In this document: positions 7,804 to 16,285 of the stretch, one piece after another
How the letters are laid out: each line of letters begins with the position of its first letter
Numbering within the stretch: position 1 is the first letter of the stretch
NCBI RefSeq assembly: GCF_000026105.1
Contig: NC_008027.1
Location: 3,114,501 to 3,178,500, forward strand
Reading direction: 5' to 3'
DNA: 64,000 nucleotides
Source: Pseudomonas entomophila L48
GTDB taxonomy: Bacteria; Pseudomonadota; Gammaproteobacteria; Pseudomonadales; Pseudomonadaceae
Notes under the pieces: generated by a model
Told to the model about the DNA's origin: nothing
Database searches by the model: none
Seen by the model: the letters and a program-made list of their open reading frames with translations, nothing else
Program-made: the position numbers and the translations under genes

Positions 7804-8958
7804 ATGGCTCACACCGTCATGATGGTATTCGGTACCCGCCCTGAAGCAATCAAGATGGCCCCACTGGCCCGTGTGCTACGCACCTGGCCCGGGATCGACC
7901 TGCACATCTGCTCCACCGGCCAGCACCGGGAAATGCTCGAGCAGGTACTCACCGCGTTTGGCCTGAAGGTTGACCAGGACCTGCAGGTGATGACCCAGAA
8001 CCAGACCCTCAACGGCCTGTCCCGCGACCTGCTGGACAAGCTCGACCAGGCCTACGAGCAGGTCAAGCCCGAGATCGTGCTGGTGCACGGCGACACCACC
8101 ACCAGCTTCATCGCCTCGCTGGCCGCCTTCCACCGGCACATCCCCATCGGCCATGTCGAGGCCGGCCTGCGCACCGGCAACCTGCAGCAGCCCTGGCCCG
8201 AGGAGGCCAACCGGCGCCTGACCGGGGTGCTCGCCGACCTGCACTTCACCCCCACCCGTGATTCCGATGCCAACCTGATTCGCGAAGGCGTACCACCCGA
8301 GCACATCGAGGTGACCGGCAACACGGTGATCGACGCCCTGCTGTGGATGCGCGACAAGCTCAAGCACGACAACTGGCGCCCCGCCGCCGATTCGCCGCTC
8401 AATGTGCTGCGCGACGACCAGCGCATGGTGCTGATCACCGGCCACCGCCGCGAGAACTTCGGCAGCGGCTTCGAGCGCATCTGCCTGGCCCTGGCCGAAC
8501 TGGCCCTGCGTTATCCGGACGTGCAGTTCCTCTACCCGGTGCACCTCAACCCGCAGGTGCAGCATGCCGTGTACAGCGTGCTGTCCGGGCGCGAGAACAT
8601 CCACCTGGTGGCGCCCCAGGACTATCCGCACTTCGTCTGGCTGATGAACCGTGCCCACGTGATCCTCACCGACTCCGGTGGTGTGCAGGAAGAGGCGCCC
8701 GCGCTGGGCAAACCGGTGCTTGTGCTGCGCAAGGTCACCGAGCGCCCCGCCGTGCTCAAGGGCGGCACGGTCAAGCTGGTCGGCACCCTGACCGAACGCA
8801 TCGTCCATGAAACCAGCCAACTGCTCGACGACCCGGCCGCCTATGCACGCATGGCGCGGGTATTCACCCCGTTCGGCGACGGCCACGCCAGCGAACGCAT
8901 CGCCGAGCGCCTGACCCGCTGGTTCGCCGACCAATCCGCCACACGGGACAACGCATGA
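7804..8958 (+). CDS. wecB: UDP-N-acetylglucosamine 2-epimerase (non-hydrolysing)
   Basis: A 384-residue cytosolic enzyme that interconverts UDP-GlcNAc and UDP-ManNAc. Family landmarks are the opening VFGTRPEAIKMAPL, VLVHGDTTTSFIASL, the active-site segment HVEAGLRTGN, the UDP-binding ITGHRRENFGSG, and DSGGVQEEAPALGKPVLVLR. Length is standard. GAGGAA precedes the ATG. The stop overlaps the start of nfrB by 4 bases, so the genes are translationally coupled. In E. coli this enzyme is NfrC, needed for the phage N4 receptor; its position here makes supply of ManNAc to the NfrB synthase its likely task rather than enterobacterial common antigen, whose other genes are not in the window. Confidence 0.93.
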   Translation: MAHTVMMVFGTRPEAIKMAPLARVLRTWPGIDLHICSTGQHREMLEQVLTAFGLKVDQDLQVMTQNQTLNGLSRDLLDKLDQAYEQVKPEIVLVHGDTTTSFIASLAAFHRHIPIGHVEAGLRTGNLQQPWPEEANRRLTGVLADLHFTPTRDSDANLIREGVPPEHIEVTGNTVIDALLWMRDKLKHDNWRPAADSPLNVLRDDQRMVLITGHRRENFGSGFERICLALAELALRYPDVQFLYPVHLNPQVQHAVYSVLSGRENIHLVAPQDYPHFVWLMNRAHVILTDSGGVQEEAPALGKPVLVLRKVTERPAVLKGGTVKLVGTLTERIVHETSQLLDDPAAYARMARVFTPFGDGHASERIAERLTRWFADQSATRDNA

Positions 8959-11129
8959 GCCTGGCTTTCATCGACTTCCTCACCTATGTCCTGTTCGGCC
9001 TGAAGATCCTCGCCATCGTCCTGGCCACGCTGATGTTCGTGCTGGGCCTGGACGACCTGTTCATCGACCTGTGCTACTGGGGCCGCAAGCTGATCCGGCG
9101 CTTCCGCATTTACGACAAGTTCGAAAAGGCCGACGAGAAACGCCTGTTCGAGGTGCCGGAAAAACCCCTGGCGATCATGGTCCCGGCCTGGAACGAGGTG
9201 GGCGTGGTCGGCGAGATGGCGCGCCTGGCGGCCTCGACTATCGACTACGAGAACTACCAGATCTTCGTCGGCACCTACCCCAACGACCCACAAACGCAGG
9301 CCGACGTCGACGCCGTGTGCCTGCACTACCCCAACGTGCACAAGGTGGTCTGCGCCCGCCCCGGCCCCACCAGCAAGGCCGACTGCCTGAACAACATCAT
9401 CGACGCCATCCTGCGCTTCCAGCAGGACGCGCGCATCGAGTTCGCAGGTTTCATCCTGCATGACGCCGAAGATGTCATCTCGCCCATGGAACTGCGGCTG
9501 TTCAACTACCTGTTGCCGAACAAGGACATGATCCAGATCCCGGTGTACCCCTATGCGCCGGAGTGGAAGGGCTTCACCGCCGGGCACTACGTCGACGAGT
9601 TCGCCGAGAACCACGGCAAGGACGTCATCGTGCGCGAGGCGCTCACCGGCCAGGTGCCCAGCGCGGGGGTCGGCACCTGCTTCAGCCGCCGGGCAATCAG
9701 CGCGCTGCTGGAGGATGGCGACGGCATCGCCTTCGATGTGCAGAGCCTTACCGAGGACTACGACATCGGTTTCCGCCTGAAGCAGAAAGGCATGAAGTGC
9801 ATCTTCGCCCGCTACTCGATCACCGACCCGGCGCTGGCCCTCAAGCAGGACTGGCGCCCCGGCATGAGCCGCGAATTCTCCCAGGTGATCTGCGTGCGCG
9901 AGCACTTCCCCCGGGACTGGCAGCACGCCATCCGGCAGAAGTCGCGGTGGATCGTCGGCATCGTGTTCCAGGGCACCAGCAACCTCGGCTGGAGCCGCAA
10001 GGGCGCGCTGAACTACTTCCTCTGGCGCGACCGCCGCGGGCTGTTCGCCTACCTGCTGAGCTTTTTGGTCAACCTGTTGCTGCTGGTGCTGCTGGCGATG
10101 TGGCTGGTCACGGTGATCGCGCCGGAGTCGTGGCGCTTCATGTCGATCCTCGGCGACAGCAAGCTGCTCTCCACCCTGCTCTGGCTCAATGGCCTGCTGC
10201 TGGTCAACCGCCTGTTCCAGCGTGGCTGGTTCGTGACCCGCTACTACGGCATCTTCGAAGGATTGCTGTCGGCGCCGCGGATGATGTGGAGCAACTTCGT
10301 CAACTTCTTCGCCAACCTGCGCGCGCTGCGCCAGGTCATGGAGATGGGCGACTCGCGCCGGGTGGCCTGGGACAAGACCACCCACGAGTTCCCCGCCCTC
10401 GCTTCGCCGGCGCGCACGCCCCTGGGCCAGCGCCTGGTGGAGAAAGGCCTGATCAACGAAGAACAACTGCACCAGGCGATCACCAGCCCGGTGCGCCGGC
10501 GCCTGGGCCGCGAGCTGCTGCTGCGCGGCTGGCTGAACAGCGAGCAACTGGCCGAGGCCCTGGCCGAACAGCTGGACTTGCCGTGGGCGCCACTCAACCC
10601 GTTCAAGATTTCACCGGTGCTGATCAAGCAACTGCCACGCAAGCTCGCGACCCACTACGGTGTGCTACCGGTGGACGAAGACGGCGATACCCTGGTGCTG
10701 GCCAGCGAAAGCCCGGTCAGCCAAGTGTCGCTGGGGGTCATCAGCCGCCAGCTCAAGCGTCCGGTGCGCGCCCGACTGGCGCCTCAGGGGCGGGTAACGC
10801 TCGGCCTGCGCTACCACTACCCGAGCGAATGGCAAAAACCCGAGACCCGCGAGATGCTCGCCGTGCTCGAACGCCGCCAGGACGACGCCAGGCTGCTCGA
10901 AGACGTCAGCACCCACCAGGTGATGCTTGGCACCCTGCTGCAGGTGCGCGGCATGGTTCCGGCGACCCTGTTCAACCAGGCGCTGATCGACTTCGACCCC
11001 GAGCGCCAGAGCCTGGGCGAACACCTGATCAGCCGCGGCATCATCACCGAAGAGATCCTGCAGCAGGCTCTCGCCGAACAGGCCAGCGAACAGCAGGCCG
11101 CCTATGACCTGACCCGGGAGGTGGCATGA
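8955..11129 (+). CDS. nfrB: NfrB-like membrane glycosyltransferase with c-di-GMP-binding MshEN modules
   Basis: A 724-residue inner-membrane polysaccharide synthase. The order is: N-terminal membrane segment (about 8-35); family-2 glycosyltransferase core with DAED (170-173), TED (266-268) and QKSRW (328-332), the D,D,D,QxxRW set of processive synthases; membrane helices (about 355-430); then MshEN-type repeats, TPLGQRLVEKGLINEEQL from 488 and RRLGRELLLRGWLNSEQL from 515, with a further pair near 655-720 (MLGTLLQVRG and SLGEHLISRGIITEEIL). MshEN repeats bind c-di-GMP. The organisation matches E. coli NfrB, the phage N4 adsorption protein B, described as a c-di-GMP-dependent synthase of a ManNAc-containing glycan. 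The start overlaps the wecB stop and its stop overlaps the nfrA start. Confidence 0.9.
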   Translation: MSLAFIDFLTYVLFGLKILAIVLATLMFVLGLDDLFIDLCYWGRKLIRRFRIYDKFEKADEKRLFEVPEKPLAIMVPAWNEVGVVGEMARLAASTIDYENYQIFVGTYPNDPQTQADVDAVCLHYPNVHKVVCARPGPTSKADCLNNIIDAILRFQQDARIEFAGFILHDAEDVISPMELRLFNYLLPNKDMIQIPVYPYAPEWKGFTAGHYVDEFAENHGKDVIVREALTGQVPSAGVGTCFSRRAISALLEDGDGIAFDVQSLTEDYDIGFRLKQKGMKCIFARYSITDPALALKQDWRPGMSREFSQVICVREHFPRDWQHAIRQKSRWIVGIVFQGTSNLGWSRKGALNYFLWRDRRGLFAYLLSFLVNLLLLVLLAMWLVTVIAPESWRFMSILGDSKLLSTLLWLNGLLLVNRLFQRGWFVTRYYGIFEGLLSAPRMMWSNFVNFFANLRALRQVMEMGDSRRVAWDKTTHEFPALASPARTPLGQRLVEKGLINEEQLHQAITSPVRRRLGRELLLRGWLNSEQLAEALAEQLDLPWAPLNPFKISPVLIKQLPRKLATHYGVLPVDEDGDTLVLASESPVSQVSLGVISRQLKRPVRARLAPQGRVTLGLRYHYPSEWQKPETREMLAVLERRQDDARLLEDVSTHQVMLGTLLQVRGMVPATLFNQALIDFDPERQSLGEHLISRGIITEEILQQALAEQASEQQAAYDLTREVA

Positions 11130-14128
11130 AGCCCCGTCTTTCCCTGACGATCGCCAGCCTGCTGCTGTGTTCTTCCGCCCTCGCCGCCCCGACGGCCCCC
11201 ATGACCGACTTCCAGCGCTTCACCAGTTTCCCGTTCATGGAGCGCGGTTACCGTGAAGCGCAGAAGGACAACTGGCCCGAGGTCGAGCGCCTGACCCGCC
11301 ATGTGCTCAAGCGCGTGCCCAACAACAACGAGGCCCGCGCCCTGCTGGCCGAATCGCTCGCGCACCAGCGCCGCTACAAGGAAGCCGAGGCGATCGCCGA
11401 GGACCTCGACGATAACCCCGAGCATGCCGATGCCCTGCTCGAACTGCGCCTGACCTGGATCGAGCAGGATCCGCCGCCGGCCAGCCAGGTCGAGGGCTGG
11501 ATCGCCAGCAGCAACAGCAACCAGCGCATCCGCCTGTGGCAGGCCTATAGCCTGAGCCTGGCCAAGTTCGGCGGTGCGCGCCGTGCCCTGGACTGGCTCA
11601 ACCAGTTGCCACCGCGCGACGACGGCATGGTGCTGCGCCTGGCCCGGGGCAACTTTTCCGAACAGTTGCGCAACTGGGGCGAAACCATCGACCAGTTGCA
11701 ACCGCTGGCCGACAAGGGTCAATTGCCGCCGGAGGACTGGCAGCGCCTGGCCAACGCCTATATCCAGCAGGTCGATGAAAAAGGCCTGAACAAGCTGCTG
11801 GCCAGTGCGCCTTCGCAAGAGGCCGCCACCCGTGCCCGCCTGGCCATGGCCGACCGCGCCATCGCCATGGGCCACAACCAGCAGGCCGAACGCTGGCTGC
11901 ACAGCGTGCCGGCCGATCAACTTCAGCGGCCCGAACAGCGCAAGCAGTTGTGGGAATTGGCCCGCGAAGGCGACGACGCACCGCTGGTGCAACACCTGAG
12001 CAACGAGTTGCAGCGCCCCTGCCTGGAAACCGTCGACTGGCTGTCGCGCAAGGACCTGGCCCTGGCCCGCGAACAGCTCAAGGGCTGCCAGGCCAGCGAC
12101 AACCCACGCTCGTACGCCATCCTCAAGCAGCGCCTGTATGGTGACCCGCCCCAACCTGCGCAGCCACGCACGGCGGCGCAGTGGGAGCAGCGCTACCGCC
12201 AGACCGGCGACCTCGCCGCTTTGGAACAAGCCAGCTTCATGCTGCTCGACCAAGGCCACGGCGAGCGCGTCCGACAACTGTTGGCACAAGCCTATGACCG
12301 CCGCCAGGGGCGCCTGACGCCCTCGCTGCTGCAGCGCCTGGGCAATCTCTATGCGCGCAACGACAGCCCGCTGGACACCCGACGCATGCTTGCCCTGATG
12401 CCCCGGGTCGATGCCGCCACCCGGGGCCTGCTGCTCGGCCGCCTGGCCGAGGCCGGTGAGTGCGAGGCCGTGCGTGGCGCGATACCGGCCAACCCGACCG
12501 AAGCCGGCCAGTACCGTGCGCTGGGCCGCTGCGCGATGCCCGACCAACCCGGCGAAGCGGTGGTCTACTACCAGGCCGCTGACCGCCTCGGCGACCCAGG
12601 CAGCCGCCTGCCCTTGGCCTACGCCCTGGAGGCCTCCGGTGATTCGCAAGCGGCCTTGCCGATCTGGAACAGCCTGCCCGCCAGCGCCTGGACCGACAAT
12701 GCCCGCCTGACCGCCGCGCGGGGCGCGCTGAACACTGGCGATGCCAGCAGCGCCCGTCGCCACTGGGACGCGGCCGCGCACAACAGCGCCGACGACTGGG
12801 CGCTGGGCGCCGCGATTGCCCAACGCCAGGGCGACCTGCCACAAGCCTTGGCCTTTCAACGCGAAGCCCTGCGCCATAACCCACGCGCCGACCACTACTA
12901 CGCTGCCGCTGGCACCGCCCAGCAGGCCGGTGACACCGCCCAGAGCACCGCTTGGCTGGCTGAGGCCGTGCGCATGGCCCCGGACCAGCCGCGCTACCGC
13001 GCCGACTACGGCATGCGCCTGGCCGGCGCCGAGGACAAGGCCCAGCGTCGCCAGTCGATCCCCTACCTGGAGCAAGCCACCCGCGACTTCCCCGAGGACT
13101 ACCGCCTCGGCGAAACCCTCGCCCTGCGCTACGACGAGGTCGAGAACAGCGCGGCGGCCCGCCGCGAACTGCGCCGAGTGCTGGATGTGGAGCAGAACCT
13201 GGTCGACGGCGATGACGAATACGGCAGCCTGGAAGCGCGCAAGTATCGCCAGCGTCGTGCCCACGAAACCCTGTCGCGGCGCGACAGCGTCACCCTGGCC
13301 AGCACCTGGTCGCCTGCCGGCACTTCCACCAACGACCGCTTCCTCGACAACGGCACCCGCAGCGGCAGCTCGCGCAAGGCGCAGTCGCAGAACGTGCAAC
13401 TGGCAATGTGGGACCACGCCCTGGGCGAAGAGCCCAGCCGCAACGGCAGCACCCTGTCGGTGTACGGCCGGGTGTTGTTCGGCGGCCAGAGCCGCACCGA
13501 CTACGCCCAGAGCATGGGCACCGGCGTCGGCCTGCGCTACAAGCCGCTGGGCCAGGCCAACCTCAACCTGTATGCCGAGCTCTACCACCAGCGCCAGGTC
13601 GACAGTGACCACTACAGCGGCCTGAGCCTGGGCGAGCTGCTCAGCCCGGCCAAGGTCGGCGGCAACTGGGGCGACCTGCGCCACCATGCGGAATCGAGCA
13701 ACGACCTGCTGCTGCGCGCCACCGCCTCGTTCCTCGACCAGGGCAGGTACCGCAACGACTGGCGCATCGACGAAGACGACTGGGATGAACGCTTCCTTTA
13801 TCTGGACGCCGCCTGGTGGACCCGCGCCGGCGACCATGCCTGGCTGTCGCGCTTGCAGCAGGGCCATGCCTGGAAGCTGCCCAGCCAGTCGCCGCAGACG
13901 ATCATGCCCTACGGTTTCCTCGAGTTCTCCAGCCAAGACCCCAGCAACGACTGGCGCCAGGATGCCCGCGCCGGTGTTGGCGTGCGCTGGCAGTGGTGGT
14001 TCGACGACGACCGCTACAACGCGTACCGCGGCTCGTTGAAAGTGCGCGCCGAGTACCAGCAGGCGCTGGGCGGCAACCTCTATGAACGCGCCAACGGAGT
14101 GCTGCTGGGTGTGGAGATGAACTTCTGA
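11126..14128 (+). CDS. nfrA: NfrA-like outer-membrane polysaccharide exporter / phage N4 adsorption protein A
   Basis: A 1000-residue secreted protein. A signal peptide (about 1-20, ending SSALAA) is followed by a long TPR-like helical solenoid (about 30-620, many Ala/Leu-rich 34-residue-like helical pairs) and a C-terminal part (about 660-1000) rich in Tyr, Trp and alternating polar residues that ends VLLGVEMNF. The terminal Phe is the outer-membrane beta-barrel signature. This plan, periplasmic TPR scaffold plus barrel, is shared by NfrA and by exporters such as BcsC, PgaA and PelB. The ATG overlaps the nfrB TGA by 4 bases. In E. coli NfrA is the surface receptor and export channel partnering NfrB. 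Confidence 0.88.
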   Translation: MKPRLSLTIASLLLCSSALAAPTAPMTDFQRFTSFPFMERGYREAQKDNWPEVERLTRHVLKRVPNNNEARALLAESLAHQRRYKEAEAIAEDLDDNPEHADALLELRLTWIEQDPPPASQVEGWIASSNSNQRIRLWQAYSLSLAKFGGARRALDWLNQLPPRDDGMVLRLARGNFSEQLRNWGETIDQLQPLADKGQLPPEDWQRLANAYIQQVDEKGLNKLLASAPSQEAATRARLAMADRAIAMGHNQQAERWLHSVPADQLQRPEQRKQLWELAREGDDAPLVQHLSNELQRPCLETVDWLSRKDLALAREQLKGCQASDNPRSYAILKQRLYGDPPQPAQPRTAAQWEQRYRQTGDLAALEQASFMLLDQGHGERVRQLLAQAYDRRQGRLTPSLLQRLGNLYARNDSPLDTRRMLALMPRVDAATRGLLLGRLAEAGECEAVRGAIPANPTEAGQYRALGRCAMPDQPGEAVVYYQAADRLGDPGSRLPLAYALEASGDSQAALPIWNSLPASAWTDNARLTAARGALNTGDASSARRHWDAAAHNSADDWALGAAIAQRQGDLPQALAFQREALRHNPRADHYYAAAGTAQQAGDTAQSTAWLAEAVRMAPDQPRYRADYGMRLAGAEDKAQRRQSIPYLEQATRDFPEDYRLGETLALRYDEVENSAAARRELRRVLDVEQNLVDGDDEYGSLEARKYRQRRAHETLSRRDSVTLASTWSPAGTSTNDRFLDNGTRSGSSRKAQSQNVQLAMWDHALGEEPSRNGSTLSVYGRVLFGGQSRTDYAQSMGTGVGLRYKPLGQANLNLYAELYHQRQVDSDHYSGLSLGELLSPAKVGGNWGDLRHHAESSNDLLLRATASFLDQGRYRNDWRIDEDDWDERFLYLDAAWWTRAGDHAWLSRLQQGHAWKLPSQSPQTIMPYGFLEFSSQDPSNDWRQDARAGVGVRWQWWFDDDRYNAYRGSLKVRAEYQQALGGNLYERANGVLLGVEMNF

Positions 14129-14967
14129 TGCGTACCTTCCTGGCCATCTGCCTGCTCGCCCTGTGCCTGCCCGCCCAAGCCGACCAGCGCCTGTTCTACC
14201 AACCGCTGAACCGCGACGCGGACGTTACTCCGGCGCAATGGCAACAGCTGTGGCGCGCCACCGTGGCCCAAGGCGGCAAGACCCTGATCGTGCAGTGGAG
14301 CGCCTATGGCGACAGCGACTTCGGCGCCGCCCGGGGCTGGCTGGCCAACAGCCTGCGCGAGGCCCGCGCCCAAGGGCTGGAGCTGGTACTCGGGCTATAC
14401 ATGGACCCGGCGTACTACCAGCGCCTGCAGGAACTCGACGGTGAAGGCCTGAACAGCTACTTCAAGGCCCAGCTGGGCCGCTCGCTCACCCAATACCAGC
14501 AACTGCGCACACGTTGGGAACTGCCAGTCAGCGGCTGGTACCTTCCGCTTGAGCTGGACGACCTGCATTTTCGCGACCCGGCTAGACGTGATGCGCTGCG
14601 CACACAGCTGCAAGCCTTCAATCGGCAACTGGACAAACCCCTGCATATCAGCGCCTTCAGCGCAGGCCAGCTGTCACCACGGGTCAATGGCGCGTGGCTC
14701 GATCAACTGGCAAGCCTTGGCCTGAGTGTCTGGTGGCAGGACGGCGCGGGGACCGGGCGCTTGGCGCCGATGGTGCGCCAGGGCTATGAACAGGCGCTGC
14801 CCTGCCGGGTGGGAATTGTGCGCGAAGCGTTCCGTCAGGTCAGCCATCCAGGCCAACCTTTCCGTGCGGAGCCGGCACAGCCCGCCCTCAACGGAGGCTG
14901 CCATGCCGAAGCGGTGTTCGCCCTCAGGTACAGGCCCTGGGCCAAGGGCGTGCTTTCCTACCCCTAG
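14128..14967 (+). CDS. Periplasmic DUF4434-type glycosidase-like protein
   Basis: A 279-residue secreted protein with a signal peptide (MRTFLAICLLALCLPAQA, then D). The remaining sequence looks like a TIM-barrel glycoside-hydrolase fold: strand-like segments KTLIVQWSAYG, LELVLGLYMDP, VSGWYLPLELDDLHF and LHISAFSAG, with acidic residues in ELDD as possible catalytic groups. I assign it to the DUF4434 family on these features. E. coli has a gene of unknown function (ybcH) beside nfrA that may be comparable, from memory. The TGATG overlap with nfrA shows it belongs to the operon, so trimming or processing of the NfrB product is a reasonable inference but not shown. Confidence 0.75.
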   Translation: MRTFLAICLLALCLPAQADQRLFYQPLNRDADVTPAQWQQLWRATVAQGGKTLIVQWSAYGDSDFGAARGWLANSLREARAQGLELVLGLYMDPAYYQRLQELDGEGLNSYFKAQLGRSLTQYQQLRTRWELPVSGWYLPLELDDLHFRDPARRDALRTQLQAFNRQLDKPLHISAFSAGQLSPRVNGAWLDQLASLGLSVWWQDGAGTGRLAPMVRQGYEQALPCRVGIVREAFRQVSHPGQPFRAEPAQPALNGGCHAEAVFALRYRPWAKGVLSYP

Positions 14968-15000
14968 GCACAGCGATGCATGGCACCGGCGCTGCCGGTG

Positions 15001-15065
15001 TTCGCGGGTAAACCCGCTCCTACAGGGGTCGCACCGTATCTGTAGGAGCCGGCTTTGCCGGCGAA
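15001..15065. repeat. Pair of REP elements between DUF4434 gene and diguanylate cyclase
   Basis: Copy one (15001-15024) is TTCGCGGGTAAACCCGCTCC ending TACA. Copy two (15041-15065) is TGTAGGAGCCGGCTTTGCCG ending GCGAA, in the opposite orientation. They sit in the 183-base gap of the operon and may reduce read-through into the cyclase gene. Confidence 0.85.
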
Positions 15066-15150
15066 AGGGCCAGACCGATCAACACCAAACTGTCGCCTTC
15101 ACACAAGCCGTGAAAGCGACAATAAACCTGAAGGACCTTGCCGGCCCACC

Positions 15151-16239
15151 ATGTACAAGACCCTGGAAGCCCACATCCGCCAGCAGGTCGCCCCCGCCGC
15201 CCTGCGCGCCGAGTTCCGTCAGCACGAATTCGAGGCGATGCGCCGCTTCTGCCTGCTGATCTTCTGCATCGGCATCGCCATCTGGCTGGTCTTCGACCTG
15301 ATCGTCAGCTACCTGGGCGGCCAGGGCTTCACCTGGTTGTCGGGCCTGTTCATCGCCCTGCTGTGCAGCCTCACCGTGGTCCTGGGCTTCACTCGCAAGA
15401 GCCAGCACTTCGACGTGCTCAACCTATTGTTCGTGGCGGTGATCACCCTGGCCATGCGCCTGGTGATCGAGGGCATCCCCATCGTCCTGCGCCCAGTGTG
15501 GCTGGTGCTCGGGGTGTCGACTGTGCTGTACACCGTATCGGTGTTGCCGGTGCGGCGCTGGTCGTTCTTCTGCGCCATGGGCATCACCTGGCTCATGCTC
15601 AACCCCTTCTTCCACACGCGTATCGCATTGCTGGAACTCGAGGGGGCGATGCTGTTCAGTTATGCGCTGTGCCTCAGCGGCCTGGTGACCTACAGCTACC
15701 TGCGCCTGCGCCAGGCCAAGCTGCACAATTTCTACCTGACCAAGGTGCTGCTGGAGCAAGCCTATGTCGACGCCCTGACCGAGATCCCCAACCGCCGCTC
15801 GTTCATGGCCAAAGCCGAGAAGCAGCTGCAGCAAGCTGGCCCTGGGCAGTTTTTGGCGATGATCGATATCGACAACTTCAAGAAGGTCAACGACCGCTTC
15901 GGGCATGACATCGGCGATGAAGTGCTCAAGCGCGTGGCGGGGCATATCAAGGCGGCGATGGTTGGTTTCGAGATCGCAAGGCTGGGTGGTGAGGAGTTCG
16001 CGATCTTTTTCCAGGGGCTGAATGAGCAAGGGGCCGAGGAGCAGGTCGGGGCCCTGTGCCAGCGAGTGCGCGAGGATGCAGCGGAGCATCCGGTGACCAT
16101 CAGCATCGGGCTGACCCGGGTCGACAGCGGGGATACCCTGACCCTGGCGCTGATCCGTGCGGACCAGGCGTTATATGAGGCCAAGCACACGGGCAAGGAC
16201 CGATTCGTGGTGTGGGACCACCGTCTTGCGGATGCCTGA
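15151..16239 (+). CDS. Membrane diguanylate cyclase (GGDEF)
   Basis: A 362-residue inner-membrane protein. A short cytosolic start is followed by six predicted helices (about 30-195) with no known sensor signature, then a GGDEF domain (about 200-360). The active-site motif is GGEEF (279-283), with DIDNFKKVNDRFGHDIGD and the NRRSFMAKA stretch before it, so synthesis of c-di-GMP from GTP is expected. The RxxD inhibitory site normally five residues before GGDEF is absent (VGFE instead), so product feedback through that site is not expected. ATG at 15151 has AAGGA 15 bases upstream. It follows the nfr operon after a REP pair and is a natural candidate to activate NfrB, as DgcJ does in E. coli. 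Confidence 0.88.
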   Translation: MYKTLEAHIRQQVAPAALRAEFRQHEFEAMRRFCLLIFCIGIAIWLVFDLIVSYLGGQGFTWLSGLFIALLCSLTVVLGFTRKSQHFDVLNLLFVAVITLAMRLVIEGIPIVLRPVWLVLGVSTVLYTVSVLPVRRWSFFCAMGITWLMLNPFFHTRIALLELEGAMLFSYALCLSGLVTYSYLRLRQAKLHNFYLTKVLLEQAYVDALTEIPNRRSFMAKAEKQLQQAGPGQFLAMIDIDNFKKVNDRFGHDIGDEVLKRVAGHIKAAMVGFEIARLGGEEFAIFFQGLNEQGAEEQVGALCQRVREDAAEHPVTISIGLTRVDSGDTLTLALIRADQALYEAKHTGKDRFVVWDHRLADA

Positions 16240-16248
16240 CGTGCGCTG

Positions 16249-16273
16249 TTCGCCAGCAAGGCTGGCTCCTACA
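16249..16273. repeat. Single REP element
   Basis: TTCGCCAGCAAGGCTGGCTC ending CTACA, directly after the cyclase stop and between it and the convergent sensor-kinase gene. Confidence 0.8.
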
Positions 16274-16285
16274 GGCTGATCGGTG

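Noticed and set aside
11102..13936. A 944-codon open frame on the minus strand opposite nfrA
   Set aside because: It is a shadow of the GC-rich nfrA frame, with biased Ala/Gly/Val/Gln composition, no motif and no ribosome-binding site.
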